Shown here piece after piece: positions 1 through 8,073 of a DNA stretch of 64,000 nucleotides. The DNA is taken from NCBI GenBank assembly GCA_027034975.1, contig JALVWQ010000066.1:4935-68934 (forward strand), in the 5' to 3' direction. Under the pieces are notes generated by a model. That model saw only the letters and a program-made list of their open reading frames with translations. It made no database searches and was not told the DNA's origin. The position numbers and the translations under genes are program-made. Source of the DNA: Campylobacteraceae bacterium (lineage in GTDB: Bacteria > Campylobacterota > Campylobacteria > Campylobacterales > Sulfurovaceae). Position 1 is the first letter of the stretch, and every line of letters begins with the position of its first letter.

Positions 1-127
1 GGCTAAAGCTTTTTATTGTTAATGTATCGCCATCTGCGTCACTATCATTACTAAGTACATCGATTGTCTTATTTGTATCTTCATCTAATACTATAGTATC
101 ATCTTTTGCTGCTGGAGCGTGGTTTAC
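1..127. repeat. Direct repeat, copy 1 (127 bp, edge-truncated)
   Basis: Identical by eye to 547-673, at an offset of 546 bp (182 codons exactly), so the reading frame is kept. It encodes the start of a tandem-95 module in the large lipoprotein. The repeat may continue beyond the left edge. Confidence 0.85.
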
Positions 128-2107
128 ACTTATTACAGTAACTTTGAAACTCTTTGTATCTTTTGCACCCTTATCATCTTTTACCTCTACTGTTACTGTC
201 GCCTCTCCTGGAGCTTTTGGTGTGATGATGAGTTTCTTTTGCTCCATCTTAACGCCTACTGCATTTGCGTTATCTGTTTTTGCCAAGAGATCAAAGCTTT
301 GGCTATCAACATCAGTGATAGTTAGTGTGATTGTTTTTGCACTATCATTCTCATCTAAACTTATATCTGCTAGTGGTGCTAGAATTGGTGCATCATTTAC
401 TGGATTTATCGTTACAGTTACTTTTGCTGTTGCCTCTTTCTCTCCATCTGTAATTGTATAAGCGAAGCTATCACTTCCATTATAGTTTGCTTTTGGTGTG
501 TAGAGGAGTTTTCCATCTACTTTACTTACACTTCCATTTGCTGGTTGGCTAAAGCTTTTTATTGTTAATGTATCGCCATCTGCGTCACTATCATTACTAA
601 GTACATCGATTGTCTTATTTGTATCTTCATCTAATACTATAGTATCATCTTTTGCTGCTGGAGCGTGGTTTACTGCTTGAATTGTTATATCTACTTTTGC
701 AGTTGCCTCTTTCTCTCCATCTGTAATGGTGTATGTAAAACTATCATCCCCACTAAAGCCACTCTTTGGTGTGTACTCTATTTTCCCATTAAGAATTTTT
801 GCAACTCCATGTGTAGGTTGAGTAATGCTTTTTATTGTTAGTACATCACCATCTGCGTCGCTATCGTTTGTGAGGACATCTAAAGTTGTTGCTATATCGC
901 TTTGCACTGTTATGGTGTCATCTTTTGCCACTGGGGTATGGTTACTATGAGTATCTTTTACCTTAATTGCAACCTCAGCAACTGCAGTTGCACCTTGCGT
1001 ATCTTCGATAACATATTTTAAACTATCTTCTCCAACAAAACCACTCTTTGGTGTATAGAGTATCTTCCCATTAGCAATCTTTGCAGTTCCGCTTTGTGGA
1101 CTATTCTCTATGCTTTTTAATGTAATTGCATCATCATCACTATCATTTGCCAATACAGCAATTGCTACTGAGGTATCTTTGCTCAGCATAACACTATCAT
1201 CATTGGCTAGAGGTATTGGATTGACTACACTTAATTTAAAAGATGCAACACTACTTAAACCTTTTGTATCACTAGCTGTCACTTTAATACTATATGGACT
1301 CTTACTACTTGCATCTTTACTTAATTCACCATTAATTACACCAGCAACACTATCTATACTAATCCCTTCTGGTAAACCCTCAGCTTTAAATACAAGGGGG
1401 TCACCATCTGGATCACTAAAAGCACTCTTTATCTGTACATTAAGCACTTGGGTATCTTGTTTGTTTATATCTTTTAAACTATTATTATATAGAGGTGGAT
1501 GATTTTGTGTCCCTGTTTCGTTACTTTTTACATAGACAACCCTACTTATAACTGCTCTATTGCCTGCTTTATCTATTGCGCTATAGATAATTGTATAGTG
1601 TCCTACCCTGCTGCTATCTACACTCCCTTTCTTAATTACTTCTACTACTCCATCTATATTATCAGTAGCACTTGCTCCAGGATCTTGAAAACTACTTCCC
1701 TTAACTATAGTTAGCTCTTTCGAACCATTCAAGGTGATTACTGGTGGTGTAGTATCTTTTACAACATGTACTATAACAGGTTTACTCTTATTGCCATAAG
1801 TATCTTCAACCATAACCGATATACTCTTATTCCCATCCTCTCCTTGAAGCGGAATCTTTACTTTCGCATACCCATTACCATCTAACTCTCCAACAATATC
1901 TCCATTTACTAAAATAGCGCTTTGTGCTTCTCCTTGAAGTTCTAGCTCTAAAGAGTCTCTTCCATTACTTTTTTGATTTAGTACTTCAACTTGTGGAGTT
2001 TTTGGTGCACTTGTATCTATTGATACACTATCTCTCTTTCTTGCCTTTTCATCACATCCACTCATAAAAAAAACTGTTACTATCGCTAAAAGTAATATTT
2101 TATACAT
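1..2107 (-). CDS. Ig/cadherin-like repeat lipoprotein (3' partial)
   Basis: The ATG at 2107 follows a good RBS (AAGGATGGAGA), and the frame stays open to the left edge, so the C-terminus is missing. Residues 1-18 form a lipoprotein signal ending in the lipobox MSGC (Cys18). After a linker there is a DUF5011/HYR-like Ig domain (about 115-200, starting DTTPPVITLNG), a putative-Ig/cadherin domain (about 203-290), then tandem-95-type cadherin-like repeats (about 296-383, 388-478, 479-565 and 660 onward) carrying xNDSDADGDxLTI and YTPKSGFxGxDSF motifs. A different cadherin-like module sits at about 568-658. The many acidic D-x-D/N residues suggest calcium binding (family knowledge). It is probably a lipid-anchored, surface or periplasmic adhesin or biofilm protein. 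No partner gene is visible because the downstream side is cut off. Confidence 0.85.
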   Translation of the reverse strand, partial: MYKILLLAIVTVFFMSGCDEKARKRDSVSIDTSAPKTPQVEVLNQKSNGRDSLELELQGEAQSAILVNGDIVGELDGNGYAKVKIPLQGEDGNKSISVMVEDTYGNKSKPVIVHVVKDTTPPVITLNGSKELTIVKGSSFQDPGASATDNIDGVVEVIKKGSVDSSRVGHYTIIYSAIDKAGNRAVISRVVYVKSNETGTQNHPPLYNNSLKDINKQDTQVLNVQIKSAFSDPDGDPLVFKAEGLPEGISIDSVAGVINGELSKDASSKSPYSIKVTASDTKGLSSVASFKLSVVNPIPLANDDSVMLSKDTSVAIAVLANDSDDDAITLKSIENSPQSGTAKIANGKILYTPKSGFVGEDSLKYVIEDTQGATAVAEVAIKVKDTHSNHTPVAKDDTITVQSDIATTLDVLTNDSDADGDVLTIKSITQPTHGVAKILNGKIEYTPKSGFSGDDSFTYTITDGEKEATAKVDITIQAVNHAPAAKDDTIVLDEDTNKTIDVLSNDSDADGDTLTIKSFSQPANGSVSKVDGKLLYTPKANYNGSDSFAYTITDGEKEATAKVTVTINPVNDAPILAPLADISLDENDSAKTITLTITDVDSQSFDLLAKTDNANAVGVKMEQKKLIITPKAPGEATVTVEVKDDKGAKDTKSFKVTVISVNHAPAAKDDTIVLDEDTNKTIDVLSNDSDADGDTLTIKSFS
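547..673. repeat. Direct repeat, copy 2 (127 bp)
   Basis: Second copy of the perfect repeat at 1-127, in the same lipoprotein gene. Identity stops at 673, where the next module diverges. Perfect DNA identity between protein repeats points to recent in-frame duplication or gene conversion. Confidence 0.85.
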
Positions 2108-2310
2108 TCTCCATCCTTCTCTATTTTTGCATTTTATTATCTTACACACTTATTAATTACATAATCATTAAATTTTTAGTATATAAAGCCATTTTATGGG
2201 TATTTTATTATTATAGCATCTTTATTCCTTTTTTGATTATATCCTTTCATTTTGCTATTTCTTCCTCACACACTCTGCACTATTTATACTATAATGAAAA
2301 AAGAAGCAAG

Positions 2311-2869
2311 ATGCCAAAAGATACATTTACCCTTATTGATAATAGAAATAATCAAAAATATGAGTAGCCAATACTAGACTCTACGAGAGGTCCAAAGGAA
2401 AAATATTAAAACCAAATTTTGCATTAGAGATTAATAATCTTTAGCAAATCATTTAGTCTAGGCATTTACCAAAATTCATCACTTAACCTACAGGTTAACA
2501 CAAGATTTATCAAACACCCTAAACAAAAGCATTTGCCAAATCTTTATTGATTCCAATGCAAAATTTGGGTTAAAAGAGATGCAAAAGCAGCTAAGTAGAG
2601 AGCTAAATTTAGATAACGAGCTTATGAGAATTGCACAAAAGATCGAATCAATAGCTCTTAGCGATGAGTGCTTTATAAGGCAAAAACTCTACCCAAATAT
2701 CGACTTCTACTCAGGTATAATCCTAACAGGGCTCAAGATCCCTCGCGAGATGTTTACTCCAATCTTTGTAATTGGAAGAACTGTAGGCTGGATAACCCAG
2801 CGGATAGAGAACCAGCTAGATCCTCACAGAAAGATTGTCCGCCCACGCCAACTCTATATTGGAAAGTAG
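2311..2869 (+). pseudogene. gltA: Citrate synthase remnant, centre replaced by a repeat
   Basis: Two ends of a citrate synthase survive. The 5' piece (ATG 2311) reads MPKDTFTLIDNRNNQKYE, then TAG at 2365, then PILDSTRGPK, which matches the family N-terminus; the TAG stands where Leu is expected. The 3' piece (about 2570-2869) encodes the last ~100 residues, with LYPNIDFYSGIIL, a GRTVGWI stretch and the terminal RPRQLYIG typical of the family. Roughly 300 central residues, with the catalytic histidines, are missing. In their place lies the palindromic element 2412-2569, whose end abuts gltA codons (LKEMQKQL). The gene cannot make an active enzyme. A second intact gltA elsewhere cannot be excluded. 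An autotroph running the reductive TCA cycle with ATP-citrate lyase could dispense with it (inference). Confidence 0.85.
2412..2569 (-). repeat. Palindromic repeat element, copy A (reverse orientation)
   Basis: The ends are CCAAATTTTGCATT and AATGCAAAATTTGGG (inverted). The inner arms match copies B (27792-27870) and C (46313-46405) but run in the opposite direction. The left arm carries AGAGATTAATAATCTTTAGCAAATC; the right arm, read in reverse, carries GGAATCAATAAAGATTTGGCAAATG. Copy A also holds about 65 extra bases between the arms, including a small TTAACC-TACA-GGTTAA hairpin. It lies exactly where the centre of gltA has been lost. Confidence 0.8.
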
Positions 2870-2895
2870 ACTCTTCTTTGGAGTTTACTTCCAAT
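2858..2895. terminator. Hairpin between convergent gltA remnant and thioesterase
   Basis: ATTGGAAAGTAGACTC pairs with GAGTTTACTTCCAAT, with one bulge and a 7-nt loop. The stem covers the stop codons of both converging genes. There is no long T-run, so intrinsic termination is only suggested. Confidence 0.4.
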
Positions 2896-3271
2896 CTAAA
2901 ATGTGACTCTTTGGGGTGTAGGTTTGAAACTCTCCTTTAAAAACCTCTTGATCACCCACAAATCCACTTACCTCAACAAGAGATTTTCTCCCCTCTTGCT
3001 GCACAACTTTTGCTCTAAAAAGAGCAGAGTCTCCAAGTTTTATAGGTGCCAAAAAGCTTACATTAGCAGCTACCAAAACAACAGTTGGCTCATTTACTGC
3101 AACCATCGCTGCAAAATCTGCTGCACTAAAGGTAAACCCACCATGTATTAAACCCTGCTCATCAGCAAGCATCTCTTCACTTGTAGTTAGCAGCACCTCT
3201 GCAGAGCCATCTTCTACCTTTACAACTTCTCCACTATAATGATCATCGATTTTTAGGTGTGTCTTAACCAT
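2885..3271 (-). CDS. Hotdog-fold thioesterase-like protein
   Basis: This 128-aa protein has the hotdog-fold (PaaI-like) pattern: the GLIHGGF motif at residues 40-46, a central helix (FSAADFAAMVAVN) and a following strand region (VVLVAANVSFLAPIKLGD). Members typically act on acyl-CoA or bind acyl chains. It resembles the Campylobacter hotdog protein Cj0977, recalled from memory. I chose the ATG at 3271, giving an 8-bp overlap with the upstream ArsC-like gene; an in-frame start at 3301 would overlap it more deeply. The overlap indicates co-transcription. The substrate is unknown. Confidence 0.75.
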   Translation of the reverse strand: MVKTHLKIDDHYSGEVVKVEDGSAEVLLTTSEEMLADEQGLIHGGFTFSAADFAAMVAVNEPTVVLVAANVSFLAPIKLGDSALFRAKVVQQEGRKSLVEVSGFVGDQEVFKGEFQTYTPKSHILDWK

Positions 3272-3611
3272 GAAAGATCTCTCGATACTGCTCTTCATCA
3301 AAGGCTACAACAATATTGCCATCATCAAGCTCTATAACTGGTCGCTTAATGAGTAGATTCTCTTTGCATAACCACTCTCTTTTACCAGCATCATCTAAAT
3401 GAAGCTCTTTAAGTTTAAGTGTTCTATATTTTGTTCCTCGACTATTAAAGAGTTTATCGATACTCACTTTTGCAATCCAGCTATCTATCTTCTCGCAATC
3501 AACCGGAGTTTTTTTAAAATCAATAAACTCATACTCAATACCTGCTTCATTGAGAAACTTTAATGCCTTTTTTACACTTCCACATGTCTTTATACCATAT
3601 ACTTTAATCAC
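3264..3611 (-). CDS. ArsC/Spx-family protein
   Basis: A 115-aa thioredoxin-fold protein of the ArsC/Spx/YffB family. The N-terminal strand leads into GIKTCGSVKKA with Cys10, the single cysteine of this class; RGTKYRTLKL and KRPVIE follow, the latter carrying the conserved family Arg-Pro. Classic glutaredoxin-coupled arsenate reductases share this layout, but many relatives are not arsenate reductases, and no ars genes are nearby. The start is GTG at 3611, preceded by AAAGGAAAAAGA. It is the first gene of a two-gene operon with the hotdog protein and is divergent from the patatin gene. Confidence 0.75.
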   Translation of the reverse strand: MIKVYGIKTCGSVKKALKFLNEAGIEYEFIDFKKTPVDCEKIDSWIAKVSIDKLFNSRGTKYRTLKLKELHLDDAGKREWLCKENLLIKRPVIELDDGNIVVAFDEEQYREIFHG

Positions 3612-3641
3612 TCTTTTTCCTTTCTATTTACAAAATTTCTT

Positions 3642-3669
3642 TGATATAATAGTAACTCGGATTATATCA
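3642..3669. promoter_or_regulatory. Divergent promoter with 9-bp perfect inverted repeat
   Basis: TGATATAAT (3642-3650) and ATTATATCA (3661-3669) are exact inverted repeats with a 10-nt spacer. TATAAT at 3645-3650 can serve as the -10 of the patatin gene. The other arm gives an ATTATATCA-type -10 toward the ArsC-like gene. Either two back-to-back -10 boxes or an operator would explain the symmetry. Confidence 0.45.
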
Positions 3670-3679
3670 AGGAGCCACT

Positions 3680-5797
3680 GTGAAATCTATTATACCTATT
3701 CTACTCTCATCGCTTTTCCTCTTTGCTAAACCTTTGAATATAAACTTCGCTATGGTTATTAGTGGTGGTGTCTCTTTAGGTGCTTATGAGGCTGGTTACA
3801 ATTGGGCGATGGTCAAGATGCTTAGATATCTCGAAAACCATAGCAATAGAGTTCACCCAAACTTAAAATCACTTGCAGGAGCATCTGCAGGTTCTATTAA
3901 TGCTCTCTTAAGTGGCATCTACTGGTGCCAAAAAGAGAGTGCACCCCTCCACAACAGTGTCAACGACAATCTCTTCTATAATATATGGACAGGTATCGAT
4001 ATTACTAACCTTCAAATTGTTGGAGATGACCCCACAAATAGCACTACACTCTTTACAAGAAAACCTCTACAAAAGGCTGCTACAAGCATCATAGAGCATA
4101 TGCAGCAGCCAATCTATCGAAGAGGGTGCTCTATTCCGCTAGGTGTTATGGTTACAAAGAGCCACCCTATTCAAGAGGAGTTCGATGGAATTCATATCAA
4201 AACGCAAAGCTTCGCTATCCCTATGCGACTCAAAGAGCAAGCTGGAGCACTTACTCTTAAAGAGAATAGTCTTAAAAATGATTTAAGTGCTACGCTTAAG
4301 ATTCCGCAGCTCAATCACGATCTTCATACAATTACCGATATACTCTTTGCCTCCTCTGCCTTCCCTGGTGCATTTGAGAAGGTAAAACTTGACTATATCT
4401 ACAATGGCAAACGAGGTTCCGATTACTTTTTAGATGGTGGAGTTTATAATAATATCCCTCTCGATCTTGCTATGGCACAAGCAGATAATATTAACTACTA
4501 TCTCTTCATCGATCCAGACTCTAGACGATACTACCACAAAAGAGAAAGCAACTGTTCTATCGGCACTCTCAAACGATTCCAAAAAAAAGAGACAAAGAGT
4601 AGCTTTGAGAATAACGATAATATCGGCTTCCTAGGGAGTAATATCTTGCCACTTATGCACTCTACCCATATCTTTCGATCTATGAAGCTCTATGAAACTA
4701 TCAATAGATACTTTCGACACAATCCAAATAGACACCTTATTCTCTCCTCTCGCTACCACCCAATTACAGGTAATTTTCTATGGAATTTTGGTGCATTCTT
4801 AGATAAAAATTTTCGGGAGTATGACTACTATGTTGGTGTATATGACGCGATCTATAAGCTAGCTGAAGAGTCCATAAAAAGAGGTTTTGCGAAAGGGAAG
4901 CGTATCACTCAAGAGATGGATCGATTCGCAACTATTCTTGCACTCAAAAAGAGTCCAGATGCCTATAGTGCATACAAGCTCTTTAAAGAGATAGAATTTT
5001 GTGCAAAACTCCCAAAACAAAAGAGCCGATTTGCTGCAATCTATCGAGCTTTCAATCTTCCAGCTCACAAAAAAGATCTCTACTCATTTAAACACTTTAA
5101 TAGTTTTATCCAAAAACTTGATATATCGAACTTTAAAATTGCCCCTGACTCATTTTTGGCATATGCAAAAAAATACCCTAATAGTTGGTATAAAAAGAGT
5201 ACCCAAGAGTTGATAGATCGTGTTGTCCTCCTTGAGAATAAACGAGCACAACAAGATGATACTCATGCACCAATAGCACGAGTACTTGGCTTCTCTGCAT
5301 GGGTAAGTTCGGGACTCTTAACACCTAAAGATGGATTACAGCTACAACCGCTGCACTTTCCAAATAGTAACTCCACACTCAATACTTTAGCGTATAAAAT
5401 AGTTCCTAGCGAATTTGCGTTTGATACAATCAATGGTGGTCTCTCGCTAGGTTACAGCCTCTATTGGTACAAGAAGAGCGACCTCTTTGATGGTGTTGAG
5501 TTTAAACTCTCTTTTAATAGTGGCAAACATATAGATAACTTTTTACGCCTCGATATTGATCCATTTATCAATAAAAAAGCTTTTACCTATGGTGCTGGAG
5601 CATCAATTTTTGCCAATCTGCAAGGTAAAAAAAGATTTTGGGATCCCAAAAGTGCCTTTGGAGCAAATATCTATGTAGACTATAATGATATCTTCAGACT
5701 CACCTATGTAAGACGCTTTGGAGAAGCTAAAAATAGAGATTACTTCTATTTTGGTATCAAAAATCTCTCCTCACTCTACTACTGGCTCAATCGATAA
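3680..5797 (+). CDS. Patatin-like phospholipase with C-terminal barrel-like region
   Basis: A 705-aa protein with a GTG start at 3680 behind AAGGAG. Residues 1-16 are a signal peptide (hydrophobic, ending LFAK). The patatin domain follows: oxyanion-hole glycines GGVSLG (29-34), the nucleophile motif G-A-S-A-G with Ser69, and the catalytic Asp in DGG (Asp252). The last ~170 residues alternate polar and aromatic/hydrophobic residues (GGLSLGYSLYWYKK, FTYGAGASIF, YFYFGIKNLSS) and end near an aromatic residue, as in outer-membrane barrels of patatin autotransporter-like proteins. It is probably a lipid acyl hydrolase exported to the outer membrane or surface. The gene is monocistronic. The barrel assignment is inference from sequence pattern. 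Confidence 0.8.
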   Translation: MKSIIPILLSSLFLFAKPLNINFAMVISGGVSLGAYEAGYNWAMVKMLRYLENHSNRVHPNLKSLAGASAGSINALLSGIYWCQKESAPLHNSVNDNLFYNIWTGIDITNLQIVGDDPTNSTTLFTRKPLQKAATSIIEHMQQPIYRRGCSIPLGVMVTKSHPIQEEFDGIHIKTQSFAIPMRLKEQAGALTLKENSLKNDLSATLKIPQLNHDLHTITDILFASSAFPGAFEKVKLDYIYNGKRGSDYFLDGGVYNNIPLDLAMAQADNINYYLFIDPDSRRYYHKRESNCSIGTLKRFQKKETKSSFENNDNIGFLGSNILPLMHSTHIFRSMKLYETINRYFRHNPNRHLILSSRYHPITGNFLWNFGAFLDKNFREYDYYVGVYDAIYKLAEESIKRGFAKGKRITQEMDRFATILALKKSPDAYSAYKLFKEIEFCAKLPKQKSRFAAIYRAFNLPAHKKDLYSFKHFNSFIQKLDISNFKIAPDSFLAYAKKYPNSWYKKSTQELIDRVVLLENKRAQQDDTHAPIARVLGFSAWVSSGLLTPKDGLQLQPLHFPNSNSTLNTLAYKIVPSEFAFDTINGGLSLGYSLYWYKKSDLFDGVEFKLSFNSGKHIDNFLRLDIDPFINKKAFTYGAGASIFANLQGKKRFWDPKSAFGANIYVDYNDIFRLTYVRRFGEAKNRDYFYFGIKNLSSLYYWLNR

Positions 5798-5833
5798 ATT
5801 ATGGCCGGAGATAGAGTTGATCTCCTTGAGATG

Positions 5834-6435
5834 TTACAATCTTCTCTTTCCCATAGGCTCGTATAACAACCTTAATGGACCTTTCATCACAATTTTGTCA
5901 CCTAAAAATCTATACTTTAACCTATCACCTCTCTTTTTAACCTCAGTAGCTGTCACACCCTCTTTATTAGTTGCATAACTATAGAATGTTCCATCGTTTA
6001 AAAAGAGGTAGTAGAGGTAGCCATTATCGTAAACCTTCTCTTTTTGCTTATAGACTCTATTGAGATAGATATAGTTATTAATATCTTTGATCTGATTGAA
6101 CCTTTCGTAATATAGAGCGGTACATTTCAAGCTTGTGTACTCTGTACTATTTCGAGCCGACTCGCTTTAAGAAGCTTAGCTGTCATCTTTTAGCACTTGT
6201 TGCAACAAGAATATAGTAATCTCCCTCTTCGAGCCACCTTCCATTACCACCCCCCCCCTAAAATAGAGTAGTCTCCACTGGGATCTACTTTAATTTGCAT
6301 CCCCTCTAATCTATGATAGATTGGCTTTAAATGACTGTTCGCTTCTATAGAATATCCTAAATCGAATATCCAATTGCCAGCAATAGGTATAGCATCTAAA
6401 AATGAGAAATAAGATAGAATAAAAATAAAAACCAC
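5834..6435 (-). pseudogene. Broken small exported-protein gene with poly-G tract
   Basis: Two open segments look like parts of one former ~200-aa protein. The first (6435 down to 6244) has a signal-like start (MVFIFILSYFSFLDAIPIAGNW) and ends in a frame closed just after a G9 run (plus strand C9, 6250-6258). Shifting frame at that run continues sensibly as NGRWLEEGDYYILVATSAKR, then meets TGA. The second segment (6130 down to 5834, TTG start) encodes LYYERFNQIKDINNYIYLNR and further aromatic-rich sequence with no recognised domain. At least two frame breaks separate the halves, so decay is more likely than simple phase variation. Two independent small genes cannot be ruled out. Confidence 0.45.
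6250..6258. repeat. Homopolymeric C9 (G9) tract
   Basis: Nine consecutive C on the plus strand, inside the coding frame of the small exported-protein remnant. Such runs slip in Campylobacterota and switch surface genes on and off (established for Campylobacter and Helicobacter). Confidence 0.6.
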
Positions 6436-6522
6436 TTAACGTATATGCCACCCTAGCTAGTGGATAGTAATTTGTTATAACAAAAATTTAAAAAGGTTTA
6501 CATTTTATGATGAGTTTGAAAC

Positions 6523-6543
6523 AAAAAGAGCCTCTTAAGAGCT
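6523..6543 (-). terminator. Possible terminator of the nuo operon
   Basis: About 40 bases past the nuoN stop, the minus strand reads AAGCTCTTAAGAGGCT followed by CTTTTTG: a short stem (AGCTC/GAGGCT, one bulge) around TTAA and then a T-run. It is weak. Confidence 0.35.
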
Positions 6544-6582
6544 TAAAGAAATCGAAGAAATCTACAAGTGCATAAGCAGCTA

Positions 6583-8073
6583 TTAATAGCCGCTCGCACC
6601 TACAAGGTTTGTAATAAAGCTTAAGAGTGGATCGATATAGAAGATAGATGTAACTGTCACAAATGCTGCTATACCTATTACAATCTCTAATGAGAGTGCA
6701 CGGTTTGCATAAACAACCTTCCCACCACTAATGTCTTCTGGCTTTAAGAACATATAGACAATAAGCTTCAGGTAGTAGTAGATCGCTATTGCACTATTAA
6801 GAGCCATAATAACTGCAACTATATACCATTCAGAATCAACAATAGCACTGAGTATATAGAGTTTTCCCCAGAAGAGGCTAAATGGTGGTACCCCTGCTAA
6901 CGAGAGCATAAAGATAGCCATTATTATAGCCGAAATAGGAGATCTATGAATCATCCCTGCAAATTTACTATATGGATGGTGAAAACGCTCGTCATGAATA
7001 TTATATTTATGTCGACTTACCCATAATACCGTAAAGGCACCAAGGTTTGTAAACATAAAGAGACCATAATACAAGAAGAATGATGAGTACCCTTTAGTTG
7101 TATCAAGAGCAATTGCAATCAACACAAAACCTGCATGAGAGATAGAGCTATATGCAAGCATTCTCTTAACATCCTCTTGCACAAGAGCCATCATATTTGC
7201 TAGTGTTGTTGTAATAACCGCAAGAGCAATAATAACATCTTGAATAATCTCAATATCTAGCTCCAAATAGATACCAAAGAGTCTCATAGCAACAACCATC
7301 ATTGAAATCTTTGGCACAATAGACATATATCCTGCCATAGGAGCACTCGCACCCTCATATGTATCTGGTGTCCACATATGGAATGGAATTAACGATACCT
7401 TAAATCCGATTGCAACAACCATCAAAAGAGCTCCGCCAATAAGTGGAATAAGAATTCCAGCATCATTGAGTCTCTCTTGGAATACTTTAGCAATTGTATC
7501 CATCTCTACAGAACCAGTTAAACCATAGATCGCAGCAGCACCCATAGCAAAGAAACCAGAAGCCATAGCACCCATTGTAAAGTACTTAATTGCAGCTTCG
7601 TGTGCTAACTTTGTATTGTGCATAGCAATCAATGTGTAGAGTGCTAAAGAGGCAGTCTCTAAACCAACAAAGATAAGGATTAAGTTATCGCTCGCTGCCA
7701 TGAACTGGAATCCAAATACCATAAATAAGAAGAGTGAAAAGAACTCTGGATATGAGAATTCGTGGAACTTTCTCTTTGTAAGTGCTAATGGTATAAAGAG
7801 CATCGAAGCAATAATTATAATCGCTTGCCCAAGTACCGATACACCATCGATAAGGATTGTATTAAAGAGGCCTCGCTCATTTATATTTAGACTAAGTGTT
7901 GCACCTAATGCAATAAAGAGTGTTAAAATTGTCAATGTGGTATAGAGTGTCTTATCTAAATCTGACTTGATTAAATCGATAGTTAGAATAACTAATGCTC
8001 CAAATAGAACAACAAGCATTGGAGCTAAAGTCATAAGATTTAGCGACGCAAAATCGATTGTAATAGGTGCCAT
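6583..8073 (-). CDS. nuoN: NADH-quinone oxidoreductase subunit N
   Basis: A 496-aa polytopic membrane protein and one of three antiporter-like proton-pumping subunits of complex I. The Proton_antipo_M core is visible, with the LVGLETASLALY helix (conserved Glu), the Lys-bearing GFKVSLIPFHMWTPDTYEGA helix, and VKRMLAYSSISHAGF. It is the last gene of the operon; its ATG shares one base with the nuoM stop (TAATG), implying translational coupling. Length is normal for NuoN. Confidence 0.97.
   Translation of the reverse strand: MAPITIDFASLNLMTLAPMLVVLFGALVILTIDLIKSDLDKTLYTTLTILTLFIALGATLSLNINERGLFNTILIDGVSVLGQAIIIIASMLFIPLALTKRKFHEFSYPEFFSLFLFMVFGFQFMAASDNLILIFVGLETASLALYTLIAMHNTKLAHEAAIKYFTMGAMASGFFAMGAAAIYGLTGSVEMDTIAKVFQERLNDAGILIPLIGGALLMVVAIGFKVSLIPFHMWTPDTYEGASAPMAGYMSIVPKISMMVVAMRLFGIYLELDIEIIQDVIIALAVITTTLANMMALVQEDVKRMLAYSSISHAGFVLIAIALDTTKGYSSFFLYYGLFMFTNLGAFTVLWVSRHKYNIHDERFHHPYSKFAGMIHRSPISAIIMAIFMLSLAGVPPFSLFWGKLYILSAIVDSEWYIVAVIMALNSAIAIYYYLKLIVYMFLKPEDISGGKVVYANRALSLEIVIGIAAFVTVTSIFYIDPLLSFITNLVGASGY

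Noticed and set aside
119-461. Plus-strand open frames opposite the large lipoprotein
   Set aside because: They are antisense to conserved tandem-95 repeats, lack RBS and resemble no family; their openness follows from the repeat composition.
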